Source: Propionibacteriaceae bacterium
GTDB taxonomy: Bacteria > Actinomycetota > Actinomycetes > Propionibacteriales > Propionibacteriaceae
Direction: 5' to 3'
NCBI GenBank assembly: GCA_030544185.1
Contig: JAUNRO010000003.1
Coordinates: forward strand, 1 to 25,028
Length of the DNA: 25,028 nt
The notes under the pieces were generated by a model. That model was not told the DNA's origin and made no database searches. It saw nothing but the letters and a program-made list of their open reading frames with translations. Positions 1-6,689 of this stretch are shown here, piece by piece (the first letter of the stretch is position 1; each line of letters begins with the position of its first letter). The position numbers and the translations under genes were made by a program.

Positions 1-100
1 CCTCACGTCAACACCGACACACTGTCACCAACCTCATGGCCGGGTACACCTAGTCCACGCCGGGCCGCCCGATCAAGCCTTTGACTACGGAGAAGACGTC

Positions 101-1090
101 ATGTCCCAGAGCAGTTCAGAGATCTCGTCGGTGGCAGTGGTCGGTGCCGGCGCCATGGGCGCCATGTACGCCGCTCACTTCGCCCGCGCCGGCTTCCGCG
201 TTCGTCTGGTCGCCCGGGGCGATCGAGCCCGTCGCCTGGCGTCGGCCGGTCTCACGGTGAATGGCGAGCCGCTGGCGGCGGAGATCGTGGACACCGAGCA
301 GGGTGATCACGAGCCGGCGGATCTCGTGCTCGTCGCGGTCAAACACCAGCAGCTCGGCGAGGCGTTGGAGACCGTCGCGCCGCTGGTGGGCCCGGACACG
401 ACGTTCCTGTCGGTGCTCAACGGCTTGGACAGCGAGGCGGCGATCCTTGAGCGCTTCGGCACCCCCGAGCGCGTGCTCCCGTGCATCGCCCTGGCCATGG
501 ACGCCGAGCGCGTCGGCAACAACGAGATCCGCTTCCGTCAGGCGGGCCGGCTGACCTTCGGCGATCCGGCAGGCGCGGCGAGCGAAGGCGGGGCGCCGAG
601 CGAACGGGTCCGGCGGGTGCAGCGTGCGCTCGATCGCGCCGGGCTGAAGTGGGAGACCCCGGCGGACATGCAGCGCTCGATGTGGTGGAAGTTCATGGTG
701 AACGTCGGCATAAACCAGGCGACCGCGGTGCTCGACGCGCCCTATGGGGCGTTCCAGCACGACGGCCCCGCCCGCAGCCTCATGTGGGCACTGATTGAGG
801 AGGCCATCGCCGTCGGCCGGGCGGAGGGCGTCGAGCTCGGCGACGACGACCGCGCGATGTGGGACGAGGTCCTCTCCGGTCAGCCGGCCGAGGGCCGGAC
901 GTCGATGCACCAGGACGTGCTCGCGGGGCGGGAGACCGAGGTCGATATCTTCGCGGGCCGCGTGGTCGAGCTCGGGGAGAAAACCGGGATTCCCACGCCG
1001 CACAACCAGACCCTGTGGTGGATCCTATCGGCGACCAGCAAGCAAAACCGCCCTCTCAGTGGGGGTGACCCCCCACCTCGACACCGTTGA
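101..1090 (+). CDS. panE: 2-dehydropantoate 2-reductase (ketopantoate reductase, ApbA/PanE family)
   Basis: Predicted cytosolic NADPH-dependent reductase converting ketopantoate to pantoate in pantothenate/CoA synthesis. The 329-residue protein opens with a Rossmann fold whose dinucleotide motif GAGAMG lies at residues 15-20. A conserved lysine sits in AVKHQQ near residue 81, and the C-terminal ApbA_C helical domain carries the family block WWKFMVNVGIN. Length fits the family (about 300-330). The ATG at 101 is preceded by GGAGAAG at suitable spacing. The last codons and the TGA stop lie inside a strong inverted repeat at 1044-1102. Some family members act on other 2-oxo acids, and no other pantothenate gene is visible nearby, so the family is secure while the exact substrate is inferred. 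Confidence 0.88.
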   Translation: MSQSSSEISSVAVVGAGAMGAMYAAHFARAGFRVRLVARGDRARRLASAGLTVNGEPLAAEIVDTEQGDHEPADLVLVAVKHQQLGEALETVAPLVGPDTTFLSVLNGLDSEAAILERFGTPERVLPCIALAMDAERVGNNEIRFRQAGRLTFGDPAGAASEGGAPSERVRRVQRALDRAGLKWETPADMQRSMWWKFMVNVGINQATAVLDAPYGAFQHDGPARSLMWALIEEAIAVGRAEGVELGDDDRAMWDEVLSGQPAEGRTSMHQDVLAGRETEVDIFAGRVVELGEKTGIPTPHNQTLWWILSATSKQNRPLSGGDPPPRHR

Positions 1091-1102
1091 GAGTGCGGTT
1101 TT
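1044..1102. terminator. bidirectional intrinsic terminator between convergent genes
   Basis: AAAACCGC at 1044-1051 pairs with GCGGTTTT at 1095-1102, and CTCTCA at 1053-1058 pairs with TGAGAG at 1088-1093, giving 14 paired positions around one C/T mismatch. The loop contains its own hairpin (GTGGGG at 59-64 past 1000 with CCCCAC at 1071-1076). The TTTT on one side and AAAA on the other give a U-run to transcripts from both directions, suiting the convergent reductase and HAD genes. The reductase stop codon lies within the stem. A second hairpin, ACTCGGC/GCCGAGT with a 2-nt loop, follows at 1103-1118. Confidence 0.7.
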
Positions 1103-1128
1103 ACTCGGCCTGCCGAGTAGCTCCCCGT

Positions 1129-1803
1129 TCAGGACAAGCGTTCACCCGCGAGCCGGGTGAGCAAGCCCTCGTCGAGGTCGTCCAGCGAGGGGACCACGGC
1201 GGCGGCCAGCGCCAGGGCGTCCGCCGCCGGCTCGTGCCACTGATGCGGGACGGCGATGACCGTCATCCCCGCAGCGTGGGCCGACCGCAGGCCGTTGCTG
1301 GAGTCCTCGACCGCCGCACATCGCGTGGGGTCGGCGCCGAGCAGTTCGCACACCCGCAAGAAGCCGTCGGGGGCCGGTTTCCCTCGCTCGACCTCCTCGG
1401 TGGACACGGTCGCGCCGAACAGATCGGCCAGGCCGAGCTCGTCCAGAACCGCATCGATCAGGCGCCGGGGCGAGGAGGAGGCGAGCCCGATCGGCAGGAG
1501 CGCCGCGACTCGGCGCACGGAATCCACCGCACCGGGCAGCGTCGGCAGGTGCTGGTGATAGCGGGCCGCCATCGCGTCTATGACCTCGTCCGCCGCACGC
1601 TCGGGCGGGCCGGGAAGGCCGACGGTGTCGACGAGGTAGGCCGACCACTCCGCTGTGCTCATCCCCATCATGGCGTCGGTCGCCTCGTCCGGCCACTCAA
1701 GACCCGCCTCGGCAGCGAGCCCGCGGCGCACCTCATCCCACAGCGACTCGGTGTCGGTCAGCGTGCCGTCCATGTCGAACACGAACGCATCGAATGTGGC
1801 CAT
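1129..1803 (-). CDS. HAD-superfamily hydrolase (beta-phosphoglucomutase / sugar-phosphatase-like)
   Basis: A 224-residue HAD hydrolase of subfamily IA with an alpha-helical cap. Motif I is DMDGT at residues 10-14 (nucleophile D10, acid/base D12). Motif II is the serine in ASSSP near residue 110, motif III is the lysine in RGKPAPD, and motif IV is AVEDSSNG. That pattern is typical of beta-phosphoglucomutase-like enzymes and small sugar-phosphate phosphatases, and motif alone does not separate them. AAAGG sits 8 nt before the ATG. The gene faces the reductase tail-to-tail across a shared terminator. Possible substrates are sugar phosphates such as 2-deoxyglucose 6-phosphate or beta-glucose 1-phosphate, but nothing here fixes this. 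Confidence 0.88.
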   Translation of the reverse strand: MATFDAFVFDMDGTLTDTESLWDEVRRGLAAEAGLEWPDEATDAMMGMSTAEWSAYLVDTVGLPGPPERAADEVIDAMAARYHQHLPTLPGAVDSVRRVAALLPIGLASSSPRRLIDAVLDELGLADLFGATVSTEEVERGKPAPDGFLRVCELLGADPTRCAAVEDSSNGLRSAHAAGMTVIAVPHQWHEPAADALALAAAVVPSLDDLDEGLLTRLAGERLS

Positions 1804-1886
1804 AGTCCCAGCCTTTCACGCGCGCAGGGCGGCGAAAAAACCGGGATTTGAGCCCCTGTAGCCATCTGACCCATCAAACTTGGCTG

Positions 1887-3302
1887 ATGGAAGAAGTTGA
1901 ACTTGCACCAAGAGACATCGCACCGCTAGCAGAACTGGTCGGCGCCGACCGTTGGGCCCAGGTCCAGACCGGCTGGGACATGGCCCGGGCCAAGCTCAAG
2001 GGCCAGACCGCCTGGCACGTCAACGCGACCGCCACAGGAGGGGGCGTCGCCGAGATGCTCCTGGCCCTCCTGCCGCTGTGGCGAACGACCGGGATCGACA
2101 CCCGATGGTTGGTCCTCCACGGCGAGGGCACGTTCTTCGCCACGACCAAGCGTCTGCACAACCTCATCCACGGCTCGCCCGGTGACGGTGGCGACCTGGG
2201 TGAGGCCGAGCGCGAGGACTATGAGCGCATTCTCGCCGGGAACCTCGATCACATGCGCACGCTGGTCAAACCCGGAGACCTCGTCGTGCTGCACGACCCG
2301 CAGACCGCCGGCCTCATCGAAGGCGTCAAGGAACTCGGCGCGCACGTGATCTGGCGCAGCCATATCGGCCGCGACGACTCCAACCGCCACACGGAGAAGG
2401 GCTGGTCGTTCCTCGCCCCCTATCTCGACCACGCCGATCAGATCATCGTGAGCCGCCTGATGTATGCCCCGCCATCAGTGCCGATGGAGAAGCTGGCAGT
2501 GGTCACCCCGTGCATCGACCCCGTCACCGCCAAGAACATGGACATCCCCGCCGATATGGTCGAGAAGGTTCTCGTCCGGGTCGGCCTGCTCGAAGGCGAG
2601 CAGGACGGCGCCGTGGAGTTCCCCCGCCGCGACGGCACCTCCGGGACGGTCCGCGCCCACGACAACGCCGTGTCCGAAGGCGGCCCGCTGCCCCGCGGCG
2701 CCAAGGCGATCGTGCAGATCAGCCGTTGGGACCGGCTCAAGGACATGGAAGGCGTCATGCGCGGCTTCCTCGACAACGTGACGGATCCGACCGCGCACCT
2801 GGTGTTGTGCGGGCCTGCGGTGGAAGGGGTCAGCGACGACCCCGAGGGCGCCGAGGTTCTGGCCGAATGCCGGGCGATCTTCAACAGCCTCGACGGTGAG
2901 GCCCAGAAGCGCGTCCACCTGTTCTCGATCCCGATGGATGACACGGACGAAAATGCCTACATCATCAACGCGTTGCAGCGTCATGCCTATGTCGTCGTGC
3001 AGAAGAGCCTCTTCGAGGGCTTCGGCCTCACCGTCACCGAGGCCATGTGGAAGGCCCGTCCCGTGATCGCCAGTGCCGTCGGCGGCATTCAGGACCAGAT
3101 CGCCCATGGCATCGACGGTTGGCTCCTGCCCGATCCGACCGACCTCCCGTCGCTCGGGGCGGAGATCAATGCCCTGCTCGAGAACGAGGACATGGCCCAT
3201 CGCCTCGGCCTTGCCGCACGCGAGAAGGTCCTTCGTCGATTCCTCGGCGACGGAAGCATGTTCGCCTATGCCCACATCATGAACAACATGCTGCGGGGCT
3301 GA
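1887..3302 (+). CDS. treT: GT4 glycosyltransferase of the trehalose synthase (TreT) type
   Basis: Predicted cytosolic retaining glycosyltransferase (GT-B fold, family 4). The N-terminal half carries an acceptor-side block HVNATATGGGVAEML. The C-terminal half carries ISRWDRLKDMEGVM (nucleotide-sugar phosphate contacts) and KSLFEGFGLTVTEAM, the E-x7-E signature, followed by VIASAVGGIQDQI. This combination matches trehalose glycosyltransferring synthases, which join an NDP-glucose donor to glucose. The ATG at 1887 gives 471 residues. An in-frame TTG at 1848 would add 13 residues, but no Shine-Dalgarno supports it. CAAACT lies 6 nt before the ATG, so a leaderless transcript is possible though weakly supported. 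The name is family-level inference; another GT4 disaccharide synthase is possible. Confidence 0.78.
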   Translation: MEEVELAPRDIAPLAELVGADRWAQVQTGWDMARAKLKGQTAWHVNATATGGGVAEMLLALLPLWRTTGIDTRWLVLHGEGTFFATTKRLHNLIHGSPGDGGDLGEAEREDYERILAGNLDHMRTLVKPGDLVVLHDPQTAGLIEGVKELGAHVIWRSHIGRDDSNRHTEKGWSFLAPYLDHADQIIVSRLMYAPPSVPMEKLAVVTPCIDPVTAKNMDIPADMVEKVLVRVGLLEGEQDGAVEFPRRDGTSGTVRAHDNAVSEGGPLPRGAKAIVQISRWDRLKDMEGVMRGFLDNVTDPTAHLVLCGPAVEGVSDDPEGAEVLAECRAIFNSLDGEAQKRVHLFSIPMDDTDENAYIINALQRHAYVVVQKSLFEGFGLTVTEAMWKARPVIASAVGGIQDQIAHGIDGWLLPDPTDLPSLGAEINALLENEDMAHRLGLAAREKVLRRFLGDGSMFAYAHIMNNMLRG

Positions 3303-3323
3303 ATAGCGGCCATAGCGCCAGCA

Positions 3324-3360
3324 TCCTCCGCCCGTGAGCCAATGCCGCCCGGGCGGAGGA
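3324..3360 (+). terminator. GC-rich hairpin downstream of the glycosyltransferase
   Basis: A perfect 11-bp inverted repeat, TCCTCCGCCCG at 3324-3334 and CGGGCGGAGGA at 3350-3360 with a 15-nt loop, starts about 20 nt after the stop. It lacks a U-run, as many high-GC actinobacterial terminator candidates do. Confidence 0.5.
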
Positions 3361-3407
3361 CGCAGGTGCGCGCCTACTATGGGCGCAGACGCTGAGGGGG
3401 TGGTCAC

Positions 3408-3842
3408 GTGGCTGCATTGGTGACATCGCTCTGGACGAGTGGGCTCGGCGTGGGTGGGAGGCTGGGCCCTTGGGTTAGCAGTGGTGGGCCAGATAACTCC
3501 ACTGGCGATACCCGTGAGTTATTAGTTGCCTACAGCGGCCATTTGGATGTTAGGACTTGGATTCGACCTGGACTCGAGAGCTTTGAGAGTGTTCTTGATT
3601 CCGTTGATCCTCGAGACTTACCGATCAGTGAGGGCCTGTGCCGGGATCTCGAAGCACAGCAAGACGAATTCGGGCCACGCTGGGATCTGCCCTGGCCCGC
3701 CCCAACCCTGGCTCAGCGTCGGCGTGGATGGCTCTTGGCTCGTCGCCTCGCTGAAGAGCTGTGGGACTTGGAGGTGTACTGGCGTGACGCCGGGGCGCGC
3801 GGAAAGTACCTGCCCGTCTTTGAGTCCCCTGCACCTCGCTGA
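3408..3842 (+). CDS. hypothetical protein with atypical codon use
   Basis: I do not recognise this 144-residue protein. The GTG at 3408 is preceded by GAGGGGG at good spacing, which supports a real start. The sequence has no evident signal peptide or membrane helix. The C-terminal half is Trp/Arg-rich (RWDLPWPAPTLAQRRRGWLLARRLAEELWDLEVYW) and probably helical. Codon use departs from the neighbours: it has two consecutive TTA leucine codons near 3516 plus several GTT, GAT, AGT and ACA codons, while flanking genes are almost purely G/C-ending. It lies beside a tRNA-Gly gene. Recent horizontal acquisition or a relic is plausible. A rival overlapping frame (3526-4110) runs antisense through the tRNA and is discarded. 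Confidence 0.5.
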   Translation: MAALVTSLWTSGLGVGGRLGPWVSSGGPDNSTGDTRELLVAYSGHLDVRTWIRPGLESFESVLDSVDPRDLPISEGLCRDLEAQQDEFGPRWDLPWPAPTLAQRRRGWLLARRLAEELWDLEVYWRDAGARGKYLPVFESPAPR

Positions 3843-3910
3843 AGACCGATCAGCCAGTGATGGGGTGGCCCGTTTCCGCGAAGCGCGTCCTCTGACTAGG
3901 CCGTATGACT

Positions 3911-3984
3911 TGGAGCGAATGACGGGAATCGAACCCGCATTCTCAGCTTGGGAAGCTGATGTTCTGCCATTGAACTACATTCGC
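3911..3984 (-). tRNA. tRNA-Gly (anticodon CCC)
   Basis: Read on the minus strand, the 74-nt gene folds as a full cloverleaf. The acceptor GCGAATG pairs with CATTCGC. The D-arm is GTTC..GAAC. The anticodon stem TCAGC/GCTGA encloses loop TTCCCAA, giving anticodon CCC. The T-arm is GCGGG-TTCGATT-CCCGT. The discriminator is U and CCA is encoded. No mismatches were seen apart from a G-U in the T-stem. Confidence 0.95.
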
Positions 3985-4045
3985 GCGTGGTGCCCGGCCA
4001 TCATAGCTGACCCCGCGAGGCGGTGCGACCCGGTTGTGGCCGGGC

Positions 4046-4051
4046 TACGCT
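4046..4051 (+). promoter_or_regulatory. -10-like box for a leaderless start at 4058
   Basis: TACGCT ends exactly 6 nt before the ATG at 4058 with no Shine-Dalgarno, the geometry expected when transcription starts at the start codon. No convincing -35 box is visible. Confidence 0.5.
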
Positions 4052-4057
4052 GCGGCC

Positions 4058-4474
4058 ATGGCGAAGCACAGGGACTACCCCGGCGACTTCACGCGGATGC
4101 CGCGGATTGAGTACGCCCCGCATCCCGGGCATCTCGGCGATCCGGGGGAGATCGTCTGGGCGTGGGTGCCCTATGAGGAGGACCACCGCCAGGGCAAGGT
4201 CCGCCCGGTGCTGATCATCGGCCGCGACGGCGACTGGCTGCTCGGCGCGCCGCTCACCTCGAAGGACCACGACCTCGACCAGCAGCAGGAGGCCAAGGCC
4301 GGCCGTTTCTGGGTCGAGATCGGGCGCGGCGACTGGGATCCGCGAGGCCGGATCAGCGAGGCCCGCGTCAACCGGATCGTGCGGATCGATCCCGACTCCG
4401 TGGAGGAAGGCGGCGTACGCCTCGACGAAAAGCGCTTCAGCCGCGTGACGAAGGCGATCCGCCAGCACCACTGA
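4058..4474 (+). CDS. PemK/MazF-family toxin-like protein, no adjacent antitoxin
   Basis: A 138-residue protein whose core GEIVWAWVPYEED..QGKVRPVLIIGRDGDWLLGAPLTSKDHD resembles the beta-barrel of PemK/MazF-family proteins: the GEIV opening strand, then RPVLII, then a T/S-containing strand. Classical MazF enzymes are ribosome-independent mRNA endoribonucleases held inactive by an antitoxin encoded upstream. No antitoxin ORF precedes or follows here; the gene stands alone between two tRNA-Gly genes. This actinobacterial subgroup (about 140 residues, C-terminal EARVNRIVRIDPDSV) is often annotated PemK/MazF by fold, and its toxicity is not implied. The ATG at 4058 is chosen over an in-frame GTG at 4034 because TACGCT lies 6 nt upstream, fitting a leaderless start. 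Confidence 0.72.
   Translation: MAKHRDYPGDFTRMPRIEYAPHPGHLGDPGEIVWAWVPYEEDHRQGKVRPVLIIGRDGDWLLGAPLTSKDHDLDQQQEAKAGRFWVEIGRGDWDPRGRISEARVNRIVRIDPDSVEEGGVRLDEKRFSRVTKAIRQHH
4412..4421. repeat. GGCGTACGCC palindrome, copy 1
   Basis: Perfect 10-bp palindrome inside the PemK-like gene, read as Gly-Val-Arg with the rare GTA codon. Copies 2-4 are at 7575, 18255 and 24486. Confidence 0.5.
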
Positions 4475-4503
4475 ACGCGAAACCACGCCAAACAAAGAAA
4501 CCT

Positions 4504-4577
4504 TGGAGCGGGCGGTGGGAATCGAACCGACGTTTCCACCCAGGAAGGGTGGCGTTCTGCCACTGAACTACGCCCGC
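4504..4577 (-). tRNA. tRNA-Gly (anticodon TCC), with unusual loop and T-stem
   Basis: Read on the minus strand, 74 nt with acceptor GCGGGCG/CGCCCGC, D-arm GTTC..GAAC, anticodon stem CCACC/GGTGG and loop CTTCCTG, giving anticodon TCC. Discriminator U plus an encoded CCA are present. Two oddities: position 37 is a pyrimidine (T) where a purine is nearly universal, and the T-stem GTCGG-TTCGATT-CCCAC has a C/C mismatch at 51-63. The rest of the cloverleaf is intact, so it is called as a functional tRNA. Together with the CCC isoacceptor it covers the GGA/GGG glycine codons. Confidence 0.88.
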
Positions 4578-4649
4578 AGAAGTCCCTACATTAGGCCGTC
4601 CCAACGCCGGCAGCCACGGGCGTGCCGTCAGGAAGCACCCCTCCCGAAC

Positions 4650-4655
4650 TACGGT
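4650..4655 (+). promoter_or_regulatory. -10-like box for a leaderless start at 4662
   Basis: TACGGT with exactly 6 nt (gagccc) before the ATG at 4662 and no Shine-Dalgarno. This supports a leaderless transcript and decides the start. Confidence 0.5.
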
Positions 4656-4661
4656 GAGCCC

Positions 4662-5456
4662 ATGCTCACCCCTGAGGTTGCCCGGCAAATCCACTCAGTA
4701 TCCGGAGAGTTCACCACCCCAGAACCAGTCCAAGACGCCCTGCTGGCGGTCGCCGCGGCGCTCGAGGGCGGGCCCGATCAGGCGTACGGCACTCCCCTGC
4801 GCGTGCGCTGGTGGCGCGACAAGGACGTCGTCGACGTCCGGATCGCCACGACCGAGCGCCACGGTCAGTTGCTCTGGCGCGTCACCGCCTCGATCGCCGA
4901 CGCCGCCCAGACGGACAGTGACGAGCACCTCGCGATGGACTACCAGTTCAGCGACGACGGCTACTGGGACCCGCCGCACCTGTGGAACCTCCGCCTCAGC
5001 GAGCGCTGGATCACCGGGCTGCTCCCGCAGGCGGGGTGGTGGGACCACTTCGTGGACGGCTTCGGCGCCATCTGGGCGCATTTCCCGGCCGAGCTGGCCG
5101 CACTCCCGCCGGCGTGGTTCGACCAGCCGATCGTCCACCGCGTCGACTTCGCCGGTGACCTGACGATCCGCTCCGAGCGGTCCGGGCTGACGGTCGCGAT
5201 CCCCGACGTCGAGATGAAGCACATCACCCCCGGGACCTACCGCTTCGACCCGGTCGCCGCCCTGCGCGCGGGCAACCTCACCGCCCGGACGATCGCGAGC
5301 ATGTTCAGCCCTACGTTCCCGCTGCAGGACATCGCGCTCGTCACGATCCCGAACGCCAAGACGCTCCAGGACCTTTTCCCCCGGTCGCTGAGCAACGCCA
5401 CCAGCAAGTCCTACGAGTCGAAGACCGCCGAGCTCGCCGCGCTGGCCAACCGCTGA
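4662..5456 (+). CDS. hypothetical protein, 264 residues
   Basis: I do not recognise the family. The protein looks soluble: no signal peptide or membrane helix, many Trp and Asp residues, alternating strand-like segments (PLRVRWWRDKDVVDVRIATTE, then TIRSERSGLTVAIPDVEMKHITPGTYRFDPVAALRAGNLTA) and a helical tail rich in Ala, Ser and Lys. Codon use is typical of the genome, which supports a real gene. The start at 4662 is preferred because TACGGT lies 6 nt upstream. The frame is open further back to 4503, but that extension is the antisense of the tRNA-Gly gene and reads as a well-known spurious peptide (RAVGIEPTF). The gene is flanked by tRNA-Gly and a DUF1707 gene, neither of which suggests a role. 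Confidence 0.72.
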   Translation: MLTPEVARQIHSVSGEFTTPEPVQDALLAVAAALEGGPDQAYGTPLRVRWWRDKDVVDVRIATTERHGQLLWRVTASIADAAQTDSDEHLAMDYQFSDDGYWDPPHLWNLRLSERWITGLLPQAGWWDHFVDGFGAIWAHFPAELAALPPAWFDQPIVHRVDFAGDLTIRSERSGLTVAIPDVEMKHITPGTYRFDPVAALRAGNLTARTIASMFSPTFPLQDIALVTIPNAKTLQDLFPRSLSNATSKSYESKTAELAALANR

Positions 5457-5541
5457 GGCAGCCCGGGGCCGTCAGCGGGGTGGACCCGGACCGCTCCCCG
5501 ACGCCGCGGACCATTCGCTACAGGTCAGCCTGCGGCCCGGT

Positions 5542-5547
5542 TAGGGT
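5542..5547 (+). promoter_or_regulatory. -10-like box for a leaderless start at 5554
   Basis: TAGGGT followed by exactly 6 nt (tgatcc) and the ATG at 5554, with no Shine-Dalgarno, the same spacing as at 4046, 4650, 8241 and 24863. Confidence 0.55.
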
Positions 5548-5553
5548 TGATCC

Positions 5554-6195
5554 ATGAGCCCCATCGAACCCAGCGACGTCGGCCCCAAATATGGCGGTGA
5601 TATCCGTGTCAGCGATGCGGACCGCGATCAGGTGATGACCGTGCTCTCCTCGGCCTATGCCGAGGGCCGCCTCACCGCCGACGAGCACGACGAGCGCCTC
5701 GCCGCCGCGTCCTCGGCGCGCACGTTCGACGACCTCATCCCGCTCACCCGCGACCTGGTTCCCCTGCACGCCCCGATCCAGACCAACGTCCCGGCCCGAC
5801 AGCCCGACCCTGGCGTCCCCATTCCCAGGATCGACCGCCACAGCACCGGCGACTCCGAGAATCTGGTCGCGATCTTCGGCGGATCCACCCGCAAGGGGGT
5901 CTGGCGAGCCCGCCGCAACATCAACTCGTTCGCCCTGTTCGGCGGCAGCGACCTGGACTTCACCGAGGCGATCTTCGAAAACGACGTGATCGAGATCAAG
6001 GGCTTCTGGATGTTCGGCGGCCTGGACGTCAAGATCCCCGAGGGGGTCGAGGTCGAGGACCATGTCGTCGGCGTCTTCGGGGGCTCCGACGTCAAGAACA
6101 CCCGCCCCGTCCCGGGCGGGCCCAAGATCATCCTCAAAGGCCTCGCCCTCTTCGGCGGTTGCAGCGTGAAAGGCCCGAAGGTCAGGAAGAAGTGA
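5554..6195 (+). CDS. DUF1707 / LiaF-like (cell-wall-active antibiotics response) protein
   Basis: 213 residues in two parts. Residues 17-69 form a DUF1707 (SHOCT-like) domain with the typical VSDADRDQVMTVL..AEGRLTADEHDERL pattern. Residues 105-213 form a beta-helix-like LiaF/DUF2154 domain built on recurring FGG turns (IFGGS, LFGGS, MFGGL, VFGGS, LFGGC). In Firmicutes, LiaF-type domains modulate envelope-stress two-component signalling; in actinobacteria DUF1707-LiaF fusions are common but poorly characterised. No membrane helix is evident, so this copy is probably cytosolic or membrane-peripheral. Its stop overlaps the GTG start of the following bPH2 gene (GTGA), so the two are translationally coupled, pointing to an envelope-related operon. 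Confidence 0.85.
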   Translation: MSPIEPSDVGPKYGGDIRVSDADRDQVMTVLSSAYAEGRLTADEHDERLAAASSARTFDDLIPLTRDLVPLHAPIQTNVPARQPDPGVPIPRIDRHSTGDSENLVAIFGGSTRKGVWRARRNINSFALFGGSDLDFTEAIFENDVIEIKGFWMFGGLDVKIPEGVEVEDHVVGVFGGSDVKNTRPVPGGPKIILKGLALFGGCSVKGPKVRKK

Positions 6196-6689
6196 CCACC
6201 TCCGACGATCTCTTCGCCCCACCCACCGAGCACTGGCAGCGGCTCCATCCGCGCTATCGCACGCTCCGCCGCGCCGGCGTACTCATCGGCTGGCCCTGGC
6301 TGTTCATCGCCCCCGTGGTTTTCGGCTGGTGGTTCGTGGGCCGCTGGCTCGGCATTGTGCTCATCGTCCTTGCCGTCGCGTGGATCGCCTGGCGGTGGTG
6401 GCGGATGGCGCCGCTGGTGCGATCGTGGGGGTATGCAGAGTTGGCCGACGATCTCTATGTCACGCGCGGGCTCTGGTTCAAGCGGTTGACTGCGGTGCCC
6501 TATGGCCGGATGCAAGTCGTGGAGGTCGAGGCCGGGCCGATCGAGCGGGCGCTGGGCCTCGCGACCGTGAAGCTGGTCACCGCCTCGGCATCGACCGACG
6601 CCACGATCCCCGGCCTGCCGCCCCAGGAGGCCGCCCGCCTGCGCGACCGGCTCACCGAGTTGGGCGAGACGCGGACGTCCGGGCTATGA
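6192..6689 (+). CDS. PH domain (bPH2, YdbS-like) membrane protein
   Basis: 165 residues: two adjacent membrane helices at about 28-49 and 52-70, then a bacterial PH-like bPH2 domain at about 78-150 (the strand LADDLYVTRGLWFKRLTAVP followed by the hallmark GRMQVVEVEAGPIERALGLATVKLVTAS). The GTG at 6192 overlaps the previous stop (GTGA) with AGGA just upstream, so translation is coupled. The frame is open further upstream, but only within the preceding gene. Paired single- and triple-domain bPH2 membrane proteins resemble YdbS/YdbT of Bacillus, which are linked to envelope stress and bacteriocin resistance. The stop overlaps the next ATG (ATGA). Confidence 0.87.
   Translation: MTTSDDLFAPPTEHWQRLHPRYRTLRRAGVLIGWPWLFIAPVVFGWWFVGRWLGIVLIVLAVAWIAWRWWRMAPLVRSWGYAELADDLYVTRGLWFKRLTAVPYGRMQVVEVEAGPIERALGLATVKLVTASASTDATIPGLPPQEAARLRDRLTELGETRTSGL

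Noticed and set aside
1848..1886. TTG start of the trehalose-synthase-type gene
   Set aside because: No ribosome site, and the 13 extra residues look unrelated to the family N-terminus.
3526..4110. A 194-codon open frame ending beyond the tRNA-Gly(CCC)
   Set aside because: It reads antisense through the tRNA (the familiar TGIEPAF spurious peptide) and overlaps the better supported ORF at 3408.
3911..4577. A possible integrated element bounded by the two tRNA-Gly genes
   Set aside because: No integrase, no duplicated tRNA 3' end outside the two intact genes, and the enclosed gene has typical codon use.
4503..4661. N-terminal extension of the 264-residue protein
   Set aside because: It is the antisense of tRNA-Gly(TCC) (AVGIEPTF peptide), and a leaderless promoter box supports the start at 4662.
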